64,000 nucleotides of DNA from an uncultured Eubacteriales bacterium (GTDB taxonomy: Bacteria > Bacillota > Clostridia > Lachnospirales > Lachnospiraceae), in assembly GCA_949292785.1 (NCBI GenBank), contig CASFBK010000015.1, positions 1 to 64,000 of the forward strand. Reading direction: 5' to 3'. The notes beneath the pieces are model-generated. The model saw nothing but the letters and a program-made list of their open reading frames with translations. It had not been told where the DNA came from and searched no databases. Position numbers and translations under genes: made by a program. Shown piece by piece: positions 44,054 to 52,809 of this stretch. Positions within the stretch are counted from its first letter, which is position 1. Each line of letters opens with the position of its first letter.

Positions 44054-47000
44054 CTACTTGTCCAGTTCTTCTTCTATCAGATTTACAGAAACCAACGTGG
44101 AAACACCCTTTTCCTGCATGGTAATACCATACAAACGGTCTGCCGCTGCCATGGTTCCCCTTCTATGGGTAATGACAATGAACTGGGTATTCTTGGTCAG
44201 CTTATGTAAATAGTTAGCAAATCTACCTACGTTAGAGTCATCCAATGCCGCCTCAATTTCGTCTAACAGACAAAACGGTGATGGCTTTAAGTTCTGAATG
44301 GCAAACAACAGAGAAATCGCTGTTAAGGACTTCTCTCCACCGGAAAGCTGCATCATATTCTGCAATTTCTTTCCGGGCGGCTGTGCAATGATACGGATAC
44401 CACATTCCAGAATATCCTCGCCCTCTACCAGCTCCAGTGTCCCTTTTCCACCGCCAAAGAGTTCTTTAAATACTTTATCGAACTCCGTCTGAATCTCCTG
44501 AAACTTCTCCATAAACTGCCTGCGCATTCCGGTATCCAGTTCCTCAATAATGTCCATAAGGGTCTGCTCTGCGGTAACTAAGTCATCATGCTGGGTCTTC
44601 ATAAAGGTATATCGTTCGGACAAATTCTTGTAATCCTCAATGGCATTGACATTGACATCGCCTAACTTTCGGATATCATCTTTAATCTGTGCAATCTGCT
44701 TCTTCATCTCTGCCGGATTGTCGTATTCTTCATTCCGAAGTTCCAGTGCATTGTGACGGGTCAGTTCGTACTCTTCCCACATGTAGTTGGTCTGACTCTC
44801 TATAGACTCGTTCAGCTTCTCTTTCTGACTGTTCAAACGGAAGGATTCCTTGTCCAAATCATTGATACGCTTCGACAATTCCTCCTGTTTTTGGAAGAAT
44901 CCCTTATATTTTACGGACATCTCTTCCCGTTCTTTCTGGCTGTCAGAAAGCTTCTGCTCCAGTTCTCCATGCGCAGAATCGGAGGCTTCCATGGTCTTTT
45001 TTATCTCTTCAATGTCATGATATTTCTTATCTACATCTGCCTGAGAATCCAGTTTTTCCTGTTCTGCCTGATGCAATTCCTCTTCTAACTTTCGAATCTC
45101 TCCCTGCACACGTGAAATGTTTTCCCGGATAAACTCTGCCTTCTGCACCAGGTTCGCTTCTTCTAACTGCACTCTGGATACATCCTTTTGGCTCTCCTCC
45201 GAAAGCTGGTTCTGTTCTTCTAAAATCTTCTGGAAGTTGCCGCTTTCTTCTTCAATTTCCTTTTCCCGCCTGTCAGCCTCCGCAATCTCTTCCTGAATCT
45301 GCTGACGATTCTGAGTGATTTCCGATAATTGTTCTTCAATCTCCCGGCTTTCCTGAATCAGTCCGCTATATTGACTGTCGTTTTCTTCTTTCTGCTCCCT
45401 GGCACGTTCCATATTCAGTTTTGCCGTATTGGAATTTAACATTGCCTGCTTTAAATCTTCCCGCAGCTGTTCTAAATCTTCTTTTAAAAGTTCTCTTGCG
45501 GTAGCAATTTCTTCCATACGGTTTTTATGCTTCCCGATATTTTCTTTTAACTGGGCTACTGTCTTTTCGAGTTCCTCGATTTCTCTTTTTCTTCCTAAGA
45601 GATTACTGGTGTTCTTAAAGGCTCCACCTGTCATGGAACCACCGGGACTTAGGGACTCGCCCTCCAATGTTACGATTCGAAGGGAATACTGATATTTCCT
45701 TGCCAAAGCAACTGCATGGTCTATGGTATCTACCACATAGGTTCTTCCCAGCAGGTGGCTCTTTAATCCATCATATCTGCTGTCAGCCTGTACCAGCTCA
45801 CTTCCGATTCCAATCACGCCCTGCTCTTTTAAAGCATTCTCATTAATCTGAGGCTGTTTTTTCCCCACACTGGTCAAGGGCAGGAAGGTTGCTCTTCCGT
45901 ATCGATTCTGCTTCAAATATTGAATCATCCGCTTTGCCGTCTCTTCATCACTGGTGACAATGTTTTGAATACTTCCGCCAAGAGCGGTCTCTATTGCGGT
46001 TTCGTATTTCTTTTCTACCTTGATGAGGTCTGCAACCACACCCAGAAGTCCGTTTTCCTTCTCTTTCTGCTCCATGACGCGGCGAATAGAATTGCCATAA
46101 CCGTCATAACGCTCGGCGATATTCACTAAAGACTCCAGTCTGGACTGTTCTCTGTGATAGCGGGTAGTATCCTGCTCCAGCGCATTCTTTACTTCTTCCT
46201 GCTTGGTCTGCCATTCCCGCCGGTTGCTTTCCAGCTTCTGTTCTTCCTCTATCAGTCTGGTGTATTCCGCCTTTGCTTCTTCATAGCGCTTCTGACATTC
46301 TTCTACTACTGCCTGCAGCTCTTCTTCTTCGCTTTTTTGTTCTAACAATCGCTTGCTCAACTGCGCCTTACGAATGTTGACCTGCTCTTGCATGGTGTCA
46401 TAACGCTGCTGTCTTGCTTTGGTGGAAGCCTTGTGATTCAAAAGCTCGATAATCTCGTTCTTTCCTTCCTCCATCCCTTTGGTACAGCGTTCAATCTCGT
46501 CTTGTATCTTTTGGAAGTGCTCCATGACTCTGGCTTTTTCTTCTGCCATTGCCTGCATCTGAACATCCAGCTCTGTCTTGTCCTTCTCGTAGGCAGCTTT
46601 CTGCTCCTGGCGCTGTGCTTTATCCTGATTAATAGCTTCCTGTCTGGTGCGGAAATGTTCTTCGCTCTGCTCTGCTGTGTGAATCTGCTCCTTTAAGACA
46701 TTAATCTGCCCCTCCAGCTTTCCTTTCAGCACAGTGGTATTCCCTATTTCTTCCCGCAAAGCAGCAATGTGCTCATCTGCCGCTTCCATCTCCTGTTCCA
46801 TCTGCTCATATTCTGCTTTGATATTGGTATAGGAACGATTGGATTCTTCCAAATCCTTTCCCACAATTCCTATATTTTCTTCTACCGTTTTTAACTGAGC
46901 TTCCATCCGTTCCATTTCCATCAGGAACATATTTACATCGTAGGTCTTTAATTCTTCTTTTTTCTTTAAATAAATCTTCGCCTTTTCTGACTGGCGCTCC

Positions 47001-47614
47001 AAGGGGCCAATCTGCTTTTCTAATTCAGCTAAAATATCATTGACACGTACCAGATTCTGACGCTCGTCCTCTAACTTCTTCTGCGCCGTTGCTTTTCTTC
47101 GCTTATATTTTACAATTCCGGCTGCTTCGTCAAAAAGTTCACGTCGTTCCTCCGGCTTGCCGCTCAGGATACGTTCAATCTGACCCTGACCGATAATAGA
47201 GTACCCCTCCTTACCGATACCTGTGTCATAGAAAAGCTCATTGACATCCTTCAGGCGGCACGCTGTTCCGTTAATGAGATATTCACTTTCTCCGGAACGA
47301 TATACTCTTCTTGCTACGGTAACTTCATTGTAATCAATATTCAGGGAACGGTCTGCATTATCCAGCGTAATTGCCACATACGCATAGCTTAATGGCTTAC
47401 GGTTCTCCGTACCGGAGAAAATAACATCCTGCATGCTGGCACCACGCAGCTGTTTTGCCCTCTGTTCTCCCAATACCCACCGGACCGCATCTGCTACATT
47501 ACTCTTTCCACTTCCGTTTGGCCCCACAATGCCGGTAATTCCATTGTGGAATTCAAACACAATTTTATTGGCAAAGGACTTAAATCCATGCACCTCTATA
47601 CTTTTTAAATACAT
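44054..47614 (-). CDS. smc: Chromosome segregation ATPase SMC
   Basis: SMC is the core of condensin. The N-terminal ATPase half has GPNGSGKSN (about 32-40). Long coiled coils (about 170-500 and 680-1000) flank a hinge (about 510-670) with LLGVVADLIKVE, GRATFLPL and LSPGGSMTGG. The C-terminal half has the signature QLSGGEKSLTA and Walker B CLLDEIEAALDD. Length 1186 is typical. AGGAGGAG precedes the ATG, which follows rnc by 11 bases. The ScpA and ScpB partners are not in this window. Confidence 0.98.
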   Translation of the reverse strand: MYLKSIEVHGFKSFANKIVFEFHNGITGIVGPNGSGKSNVADAVRWVLGEQRAKQLRGASMQDVIFSGTENRKPLSYAYVAITLDNADRSLNIDYNEVTVARRVYRSGESEYLINGTACRLKDVNELFYDTGIGKEGYSIIGQGQIERILSGKPEERRELFDEAAGIVKYKRRKATAQKKLEDERQNLVRVNDILAELEKQIGPLERQSEKAKIYLKKKEELKTYDVNMFLMEMERMEAQLKTVEENIGIVGKDLEESNRSYTNIKAEYEQMEQEMEAADEHIAALREEIGNTTVLKGKLEGQINVLKEQIHTAEQSEEHFRTRQEAINQDKAQRQEQKAAYEKDKTELDVQMQAMAEEKARVMEHFQKIQDEIERCTKGMEEGKNEIIELLNHKASTKARQQRYDTMQEQVNIRKAQLSKRLLEQKSEEEELQAVVEECQKRYEEAKAEYTRLIEEEQKLESNRREWQTKQEEVKNALEQDTTRYHREQSRLESLVNIAERYDGYGNSIRRVMEQKEKENGLLGVVADLIKVEKKYETAIETALGGSIQNIVTSDEETAKRMIQYLKQNRYGRATFLPLTSVGKKQPQINENALKEQGVIGIGSELVQADSRYDGLKSHLLGRTYVVDTIDHAVALARKYQYSLRIVTLEGESLSPGGSMTGGAFKNTSNLLGRKREIEELEKTVAQLKENIGKHKNRMEEIATARELLKEDLEQLREDLKQAMLNSNTAKLNMERAREQKEENDSQYSGLIQESREIEEQLSEITQNRQQIQEEIAEADRREKEIEEESGNFQKILEEQNQLSEESQKDVSRVQLEEANLVQKAEFIRENISRVQGEIRKLEEELHQAEQEKLDSQADVDKKYHDIEEIKKTMEASDSAHGELEQKLSDSQKEREEMSVKYKGFFQKQEELSKRINDLDKESFRLNSQKEKLNESIESQTNYMWEEYELTRHNALELRNEEYDNPAEMKKQIAQIKDDIRKLGDVNVNAIEDYKNLSERYTFMKTQHDDLVTAEQTLMDIIEELDTGMRRQFMEKFQEIQTEFDKVFKELFGGGKGTLELVEGEDILECGIRIIAQPPGKKLQNMMQLSGGEKSLTAISLLFAIQNLKPSPFCLLDEIEAALDDSNVGRFANYLHKLTKNTQFIVITHRRGTMAAADRLYGITMQEKGVSTLVSVNLIEEELDK

Positions 47615-47625
47615 AACTCCTCCTG

Positions 47626-48321
47626 TTAGGAACTACTTTCCTGCTGTTTTAATGCTAAAAGGGTGTGGTAAGCCGCCTCCTGCTCCGCACTCTTTTTCGT
47701 TCTGCCTGTTCCCTTGCCGTAAGCCACTTCACCAATTCTGGCTTCTACTACGAACTTCTTATCATGATCCGGTCCTTCTTCCCGAATCAGCTGATAACTC
47801 AGTTCTCCCTCGTTTTTGCCCTGCACCACTTCCTGCAGGATAGTCTTGCTATCGAAAAAGAGCTGCTTGTGTTCCATATCGTTTAAAATAAAACGATGAA
47901 TAAACTCTTTTGCACTAGCAAAACCACCATCTAAGTAAATTGCTCCTATGACAGCCTCCATTGCATCGGAAAGAATGGACTTACGTTCTCTTCCCCCTGT
48001 CATATCTTCTCCCTTGCCAAGGAAAAGATATTTTCCAAGCTCCAGTTCTCTGGTACAGAATGCAAGGGTAGGCTCACACACCATACTTGCCCGTAATCTG
48101 GTCAGTTCTCCTTCCGGATACTTGGGATACTTGTGAAACAGAAATTCACTGCTTACGATTTCTAATACGGCATCTCCTAAAAACTCCAAACGTTCGTTAT
48201 CTGCCTGTTTTCCCATGTGATGTTCATTGGCATAAGAGCTGTGAGTCAGTGCCTGCTGTAACAGCCTGCTATTGGAAAACTCATAGCCAATGCGATGTTC
48301 AAATTCTTTTTGTAGCTTCAT
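47626..48321 (-). CDS. rnc: Ribonuclease III
   Basis: RNase III cuts double-stranded RNA, including rRNA precursors. The catalytic domain shows ALTHSSYANEH and the signature ERLEFLGDAVLE, then SDAMEAVIGAIYLDGG; the C-terminal double-stranded RNA-binding domain includes YGKGTGRTKKSAEQEAAYH. The ATG at 48321 follows AAGGAAGG and yields 231 residues; the frame extends upstream to 48396 but that part overlaps the preceding terminator hairpin and is unlike the family. Confidence 0.96.
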   Translation of the reverse strand: MKLQKEFEHRIGYEFSNSRLLQQALTHSSYANEHHMGKQADNERLEFLGDAVLEIVSSEFLFHKYPKYPEGELTRLRASMVCEPTLAFCTRELELGKYLFLGKGEDMTGGRERKSILSDAMEAVIGAIYLDGGFASAKEFIHRFILNDMEHKQLFFDSKTILQEVVQGKNEGELSYQLIREEGPDHDKKFVVEARIGEVAYGKGTGRTKKSAEQEAAYHTLLALKQQESSS

Positions 48322-48360
48322 ATTTTTCCTTCCTTGCATATATGGTCTTAATATATGACG

Positions 48361-48410
48361 AAAAGGGTAGCCTGAAAAAACGCTCTCATTACGCATCTTC
48401 AGACACCCTT
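48361..48410 (-). terminator. Hairpin between acpP and rnc
   Basis: On the minus strand AAGGGTGTCTGAA (48410-48398) pairs with TTCAGGCTACCCTT (48376-48363), with a small internal loop, followed by TTC. It probably sets the ratio of abundant acpP mRNA to rnc-smc-ftsY mRNA. Confidence 0.65.
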
Positions 48411-48446
48411 ATTCCTCTTTTACCGTATACAGTTCAAATGCAACAA

Positions 48447-48677
48447 TTAGTTCATTGCATTTTTAATCTGCTCTACTGCATCGCCAACGGTAACAATTTT
48501 CTCTGCTTCTTCGTTTGCAATTTCAATATCAAATTCTTCTTCCAATCCCATGATAATCTGGAAAATATCCAGAGAATCTGCTCCTAAATCATCTACGAAT
48601 GTAGTTTCCATTGTAATTTCTTCTACGTCTACATTTAATACTTCTGCAATGATTTTCTTTAACTTTTCAAATTCCAT
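48447..48677 (-). CDS. acpP: Acyl carrier protein
   Basis: ACP carries growing acyl chains on a phosphopantetheine arm attached to Ser35 in [13 protein letters not shown]. It is a small acidic protein of 76 residues and follows plsX by 12 bases. The Ile-Phe after DSLD, where most ACPs have Val-Glu or Thr-Val, is a common clostridial variant. AAAGGAA precedes the ATG. Confidence 0.96.
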   Translation of the reverse strand: MEFEKLKKIIAEVLNVDVEEITMETTFVDDLGADSLDIFQIIMGLEEEFDIEIANEEAEKIVTVGDAVEQIKNAMN

Positions 48678-48689
48678 GATAATTCCTTT

Positions 48690-49712
48690 CTACTCCTCTT
48701 CCATGGGAGATGTTCCAATATTCTTTCTAATTTTTTCATTAATTTCCTGTTCCTTAAAGGTAACACATTGGATAATGGAGATACATACCTCTTTTGCCTT
48801 TGAACTTCCGTGGGTCTTGACCACAAGTCCGTTTAAGCCCAGTAACGGTGCTCCGCCATATTCTGATGCATCAAAGGACTTAAGTGTAGCTTTCAACGCC
48901 GGCTTCACCAGCAAGGCTCCTATCTTGCTTCTTAAGGTTGTCATCATTCCCTGCTTTACCTTGCTCATCAGAGTGGCTCCTACGCCCTCATAGAGCTTTA
49001 GGATAACATTTCCTACAAATGCCTCACAGACAATGACATCTGCTTCTCCATATGGAATATCTCTTGCCTCGATACTTCCAACAAAGTTAATATCAGGACA
49101 GTTTTTCAGCAGCGGGAAGGTTTCCTTTACCAGAGCATTTCCTTTTTCTTCTTCTGCTCCGATATTTACGATAGCAACCTTGGGATGTTTTACTCCCATA
49201 ACATTTTCCATATAAATGGAACCCATTTTGGCAAATTGTACCAGGTGAGACGCTCGTGCATCAACATTAGCTCCGCAGTCAATCAGCAGGGATACGCCCT
49301 TTTCCGTCGGAATCAGAGGCGCCAGTGGTGGTCGTTCCACTCCCTTGATTCTTCCTACAATGACTTGTCCGCCGACCAATATTGCTCCGGAACTTCCTGC
49401 GGATACAAAGGCATCTGCCTCCTGTTGTTTTACCATATTCATTCCTACTACGATTGATGACTGTTTTTTCTTACGAATTGCCATAACCGGTGGTTCTGCC
49501 GTCTCAATGACCTCGTCTGCATGAATGACTTCAATCTGAGAACCCGTGTAGGAATTTTTCGCCAATTCTTCTTTTACTACCTCCTGCTGACCTACAAGGA
49601 ATACCTTGATGTCCTGGCGCAGTGTAACAGCTTCAATGGCGCCCTTCACAATTTCTGCCGGTGCATTATCCCCACCCATGGCATCTACTGCTACTTTTAT
49701 CATTTCCTGCAT
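48690..49712 (-). CDS. plsX: Phosphate acyltransferase PlsX
   Basis: PlsX makes acyl-phosphate from acyl-ACP, feeding PlsY (11411-12064). The N-terminal VAVDAMGGDNAPAEIVKG is the family hallmark; further blocks are SAGSSGAILVGG and LLIDCGANVDAR. It is 340 residues long. The first ATG, 7 bases behind AAGGAGG, is preferred to one three codons later. It is the first gene of plsX-acpP-rnc-smc-ftsY and has a structured leader. Confidence 0.96.
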   Translation of the reverse strand: MQEMIKVAVDAMGGDNAPAEIVKGAIEAVTLRQDIKVFLVGQQEVVKEELAKNSYTGSQIEVIHADEVIETAEPPVMAIRKKKQSSIVVGMNMVKQQEADAFVSAGSSGAILVGGQVIVGRIKGVERPPLAPLIPTEKGVSLLIDCGANVDARASHLVQFAKMGSIYMENVMGVKHPKVAIVNIGAEEEKGNALVKETFPLLKNCPDINFVGSIEARDIPYGEADVIVCEAFVGNVILKLYEGVGATLMSKVKQGMMTTLRSKIGALLVKPALKATLKSFDASEYGGAPLLGLNGLVVKTHGSSKAKEVCISIIQCVTFKEQEINEKIRKNIGTSPMEEE

Positions 49713-49733
49713 GAAATTTCCTCCTTACGCTCC

Positions 49734-49773
49734 TTGAAAAGGATTTTCCTTGCGGAATATTTTTCCTTTTCAA
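49734..49773 (-). promoter_or_regulatory. Structured leader hairpin of plsX
   Basis: TTGAAAAGGA (49734-49743) pairs perfectly with TCCTTTTCAA (49764-49773). The loop holds a second small stem, TTCC-GCAA-GGAA in minus-strand RNA, a GNRA-type tetraloop. It lies between the promoter and the ribosome-binding site. Confidence 0.55.
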
Positions 49774-49788
49774 CGATGCCTACTAATG

Positions 49789-49817
49789 AATATACTATAA
49801 GTATATAGAGAAATCAA
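49789..49817 (-). promoter_or_regulatory. Promoter of plsX-acpP
   Basis: TTGATT (49812-49817), 17 bases, then TATATT (49789-49794) on the minus strand. No full FapR-type palindrome is present. Confidence 0.6.
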
Positions 49818-49826
49818 TATAAAAAA

Positions 49827-50486
49827 TCAGTTTTTAAATTCACGATTGCGCTCCATCTCAGCTGCCCGGTCTTCTTCACTCATATATTTCCAGAAAACTT
49901 TCTCTAAAACAAAGGATTCCAATAGTGTAAATAAGCCCGGAACAAACAATATGGATATAGGAAATACATACAAAGCGAATGCGGCTGCAACACCCAGTAT
50001 AATCAGCAGTACGGTCCATCCAAGGTTTGCCACTGCAATCAGTGCAGCATTTTTCATAGACTGTTTTCTGGTATTCTCAAACCGCGCCATATAGGCAAAC
50101 AAATAAAAGGTCCATGCCATAAGGAACACTGCCATTATCAGGAACACTACCACTAATGCACCAAGCTTGCTTCCATTCTTTCCCCACTGAGACATAAGAT
50201 AAATATCCATTCCAAGCACAACGGATAATACCAGCACCAGGATCCATACCGGTGTGGTCTGTTTAAAATTATCTTTAAATGCAGTCAAATAATCCTTAAA
50301 GATATATCCTCTGTCATTTCTGATTACTTTATTTACCGTATAATACAACGCTGTGCCTGCCGTTCCTATGGTAAATATGGGAATTGAACAGATAAAAAAC
50401 AAAATACTCAGACAGATAATATCCGTCACCTTTCCCAGGGCTTTCATAATTCCCCCATCTACATTAAATATTCCCAATTTCTCCAT
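49827..50486 (-). CDS. DUF624 (YesL-like) membrane protein
   Basis: The protein has 219 residues with about five hydrophobic segments: 20-45, 78-100, 108-132, 145-165 and 168-190. The N-terminal GIFNVDGGIMKALGKVTDI followed by IPIFTIGTAGTALYYTVNK is the recognisable part of the DUF624 family. Homologues often lie near carbohydrate ABC transporters, but here there is none and the function is unknown. The C-terminal tail is charged (EEDRAAEMERNREFKN) and probably cytoplasmic. The first ATG is directly against an AAGGA, so a TTG three codons later remains possible. It has its own promoter. Confidence 0.82.
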   Translation of the reverse strand: MEKLGIFNVDGGIMKALGKVTDIICLSILFFICSIPIFTIGTAGTALYYTVNKVIRNDRGYIFKDYLTAFKDNFKQTTPVWILVLVLSVVLGMDIYLMSQWGKNGSKLGALVVVFLIMAVFLMAWTFYLFAYMARFENTRKQSMKNAALIAVANLGWTVLLIILGVAAAFALYVFPISILFVPGLFTLLESFVLEKVFWKYMSEEDRAAEMERNREFKN

Positions 50487-50513
50487 TCCTTTCTTATGTA
50501 AATTCTATTATTT

Positions 50514-50542
50514 ATTTTCTACTATCCTGACAGAAAAGTCAA
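50514..50542 (-). promoter_or_regulatory. Promoter of the DUF624 gene
   Basis: TTGACT (50537-50542), 17 bases, then GAAAAT (50514-50519) on the minus strand. The -10 is a 4 of 6 match. Confidence 0.5.
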
Positions 50543-50597
50543 TGTATCATTTTATTAAAATTTTATTACCAGCAATCTGTTGTTCTGAACAGAAAAA

Positions 50598-50625
50598 AAG
50601 AACCGCTATTGCTAACGGCTCTTTG
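50598..50625 (-). terminator. Intrinsic terminator of yceD-rpmF
   Basis: AAAGAACCGCTA (50598-50609) pairs with TAACGGCTCTTT (50614-50625), nearly perfect, and the minus strand continues into seven T residues. Confidence 0.88.
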
Positions 50626-50635
50626 TTGTCTCTCA

Positions 50636-50815
50636 TTAGTCCTGAGGAATAATCTCTTTTTTATTATAGCTTCCACAGTTCTTGCAAACTCTATGAGGCA
50701 TCATTAATTCGCCACATTTGCTGCACTTTACTAATGTTGGAGCAGTCATTTTCCAGTTTGCTCTTCTCTGATCTCTTCTTCCTTTGGAAGATTTATTTTT
50801 TGGACATATAGACAT
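50636..50815 (-). CDS. rpmF: 50S ribosomal protein L32
   Basis: This small basic protein of 59 residues begins MSICPKNKSSKGRRDQRRAN and has four zinc-binding cysteines in CSKCGEL and CKNCGSY. This marks the zinc-containing (C+) form of L32; no zinc-free copy is seen here. The ATG at 50815 is placed behind AAGGAGGTG. It begins two bases after the yceD stop, the universal yceD-rpmF pairing. Confidence 0.97.
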   Translation of the reverse strand: MSICPKNKSSKGRRDQRRANWKMTAPTLVKCSKCGELMMPHRVCKNCGSYNKKEIIPQD

Positions 50816-50817
50816 GG

Positions 50818-51339
50818 TCACACCTCCTTAAATTTGTTAAAAATATCCTGGATTGCCGCCATTCTTGGATCCGGTTCTGTTTTCTGGCACTGACACTCTG
50901 CGATGTTCAGATTGGCTCCGCACCGTTTGCAAATACCTTTGCAATCCTCCTTACACAGAACCTTCATCGGCCAACTCACCAAAATTTCTCCAAAAATAAG
51001 TTTATCTACATCCAGATTCGTACCTATCATGTAGTCTGTCTCATCCATACGTTTCTCTTCCTCCCGGTTGGTAAGGTCTAACTCCTTATCAATCGGTATA
51101 TGAAACTCCTTGTCTACCTCTGTAAGACAACGGTCGCATGGAATCGCAATTGTAACCTCCGCTTCACCTCGAATAAACAACCGCTTATTCTCTTCATTGG
51201 TAAAGTTCAGTACAAAAGGTGCTTTCTTTACGATGGGAAACTCTCCCAGTCTTGAGTTAAAAGACATTAATTCAATTTCTACCTGCTTGGACACTTCCTT
51301 ATTCTCACAGGAAATAATGTCTGCTAATTCTATTTTCAT
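50818..51339 (-). CDS. yceD: YceD family (DUF177) protein
   Basis: This 173-residue DUF177 protein has the conserved VTIAIPCDRCLTEVDKEF region and a C-terminal cysteine cluster (CKEDCKGICKRCGANLNIAECQCQK) that could bind zinc. YceD proteins are linked to 23S rRNA and L32 handling in bacteria and plants. It is translationally coupled to rpmF. AGGAGA precedes the ATG, and a full-consensus promoter lies just upstream. Confidence 0.9.
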   Translation of the reverse strand: MKIELADIISCENKEVSKQVEIELMSFNSRLGEFPIVKKAPFVLNFTNEENKRLFIRGEAEVTIAIPCDRCLTEVDKEFHIPIDKELDLTNREEEKRMDETDYMIGTNLDVDKLIFGEILVSWPMKVLCKEDCKGICKRCGANLNIAECQCQKTEPDPRMAAIQDIFNKFKEV

Positions 51340-51365
51340 GGCAGTCTCCTATCCACACTCGATAT

Positions 51366-51394
51366 ATTATACACAGGTAAATCCCGTTTGTCAA
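51366..51394 (-). promoter_or_regulatory. Consensus promoter of yceD-rpmF
   Basis: TTGACA (51389-51394), 17 bases, then TATAAT (51366-51371) with an extended TG, on the minus strand. The match is perfect. It lies between ackA and yceD. Confidence 0.9.
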
Positions 51395-51406
51395 TCACAA
51401 AATATT

Positions 51407-52603
51407 TTATTTTACCAGCGCTACGGTTTCTCTTGCAATAGCAAGCTCTTCATTTGTAGGCAGGCAAATAACCGTCACCTTAGAGTCCGGTGTAGAGATA
51501 ATACGTTCTTCTCCACATACTTTATTTGCTTCTTCATCAATCTTCACACCAAGATATTCTAAATGCTTGCATATCTTCTGACGGGTATTCACTCCGTTTT
51601 CTCCGATTCCACCGGTAAAGCAGATAACATCTACACCATTCATGACAGCAATATAAGCACCGATGTATTTTATTACATGATACCGGAATACTTCCAACGC
51701 CCGGATTCCTGCCGGGTCTCCTTTTTGTGCTGCAGCTCTTAAGTCACGTACATCACTTGAGATATGGGATAATCCTTCCATACCGGACTTCTTGTTTAAA
51801 ATCTCTACCATCTGTTCCAGATTCAGATTTTCTTTCTTTGCAAGATATTCCATTGCTCCCGGGTCAATATCTCCGGAACGTGTCCCCATTACCAGACCCT
51901 CTAACGGAGTAAGACCCATGGAGGTGTCTACAGACTTTCCGTTTTCAATGGCACATACGGAAGAGCCATTTCCTAAATGACACACGATTGTCTTTATCTG
52001 GTCATATGGCTTTCCAACCATTTCCGCTGCACGTTTGGAAACATAGCTATGTGAAGTTCCGTGGAAACCATATTTTCTTACTTTATACTTTTCATAATAA
52101 TCATAATCTATTCCATAAAGATATGCTTTTTCCGGCATGGTCTGATGAAATGCAGTATCAAATACGCCTACCATTGGTACATTTGGCATCAGCTCTTGAC
52201 ATGCCCGGATTCCAATTAAGTTCGCAGGATTATGTAACGGTGCAAGGTCGTTACATTCTTCTACTGCCTGTAATACTTCTTCTGTTAAAATTGTGGAAGA
52301 AGCAAACTTTTCTCCGCCATGTACTACTCGGTGTCCTACTGCTCCGATTTCAGATAAATCCTTCAAAACGCCGGTCTTAGGATTTACAATCGCATCCAGA
52401 ACCATCTGAATCGCCTGCTTATGGGTTGGCATTGGTGCTTCTGTGACTTCTTTCTCACCATCTGCCTTCTTATTTTGATATACCAGTCTTCCATCGATTC
52501 CGATTCTCTCGCAAAGTCCCTTTGCCAGAACTTCCTCCGTATCAGAATTGATGACCTGATATTTCAGGGATGAACTTCCGCAGTTAATCACTAATACGTT
52601 CAT
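51407..52603 (-). CDS. ackA: Acetate kinase
   Basis: AckA converts acetyl phosphate and ADP to acetate and ATP, the energy-yielding end of fermentation that begins with PFOR. The 398-residue enzyme starts MNVLVINCGSSSLKYQVI and has GHRVVHGGEKF, the catalytic Asp in GVFDTAFHQTMPE, TIVCHLGNGSS and FTGGIGENGVNTR. The ATG at 52603 follows AAAGGAG. The usual partner pta (phosphotransacetylase) is not adjacent and must be elsewhere. Divergent tmcAL, whose enzyme uses acetate, is the next gene. Confidence 0.97.
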   Translation of the reverse strand: MNVLVINCGSSSLKYQVINSDTEEVLAKGLCERIGIDGRLVYQNKKADGEKEVTEAPMPTHKQAIQMVLDAIVNPKTGVLKDLSEIGAVGHRVVHGGEKFASSTILTEEVLQAVEECNDLAPLHNPANLIGIRACQELMPNVPMVGVFDTAFHQTMPEKAYLYGIDYDYYEKYKVRKYGFHGTSHSYVSKRAAEMVGKPYDQIKTIVCHLGNGSSVCAIENGKSVDTSMGLTPLEGLVMGTRSGDIDPGAMEYLAKKENLNLEQMVEILNKKSGMEGLSHISSDVRDLRAAAQKGDPAGIRALEVFRYHVIKYIGAYIAVMNGVDVICFTGGIGENGVNTRQKICKHLEYLGVKIDEEANKVCGEERIISTPDSKVTVICLPTNEELAIARETVALVK

Positions 52604-52640
52604 TGTTATATCTCCTTTTCTCATCGCTGCTTTAAAAACT

Positions 52641-52669
52641 ATTATAAACCAATCCTATTTTGTATACAA
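52641..52669 (-). promoter_or_regulatory. Promoter of ackA
   Basis: TTGTAT (52664-52669), 17 bases, then TATAAT (52641-52646) on the minus strand. The -35 region is part of the palindrome TTGTATACAA. Confidence 0.7.
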
Positions 52670-52742
52670 TAGCATTTTTATACAAATTTTATTTTAAAGA
52701 CCACACGACCTTTCCCTTGGTTTTGGCTACTTTTTTATATCC

Positions 52743-52771
52743 TTGATAATTTACAGAAAAACACATATAAT
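52743..52771 (+). promoter_or_regulatory. Promoter of tmcAL
   Basis: TTGATA (52743-52748), 17 bases, then TATAAT (52766-52771) on the plus strand. It is divergent from ackA, with about 75 bases between the two promoters. Confidence 0.72.
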
Positions 52772-52809
52772 TTAGTTACTATTTAGCAGATTCGGAGGAA
52801 TACCAGCCC

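Noticed and set aside
49713-49826. FapR operator at plsX
   Set aside because: Only a half-like ATTAGTAGGC is present without the inverted second half.
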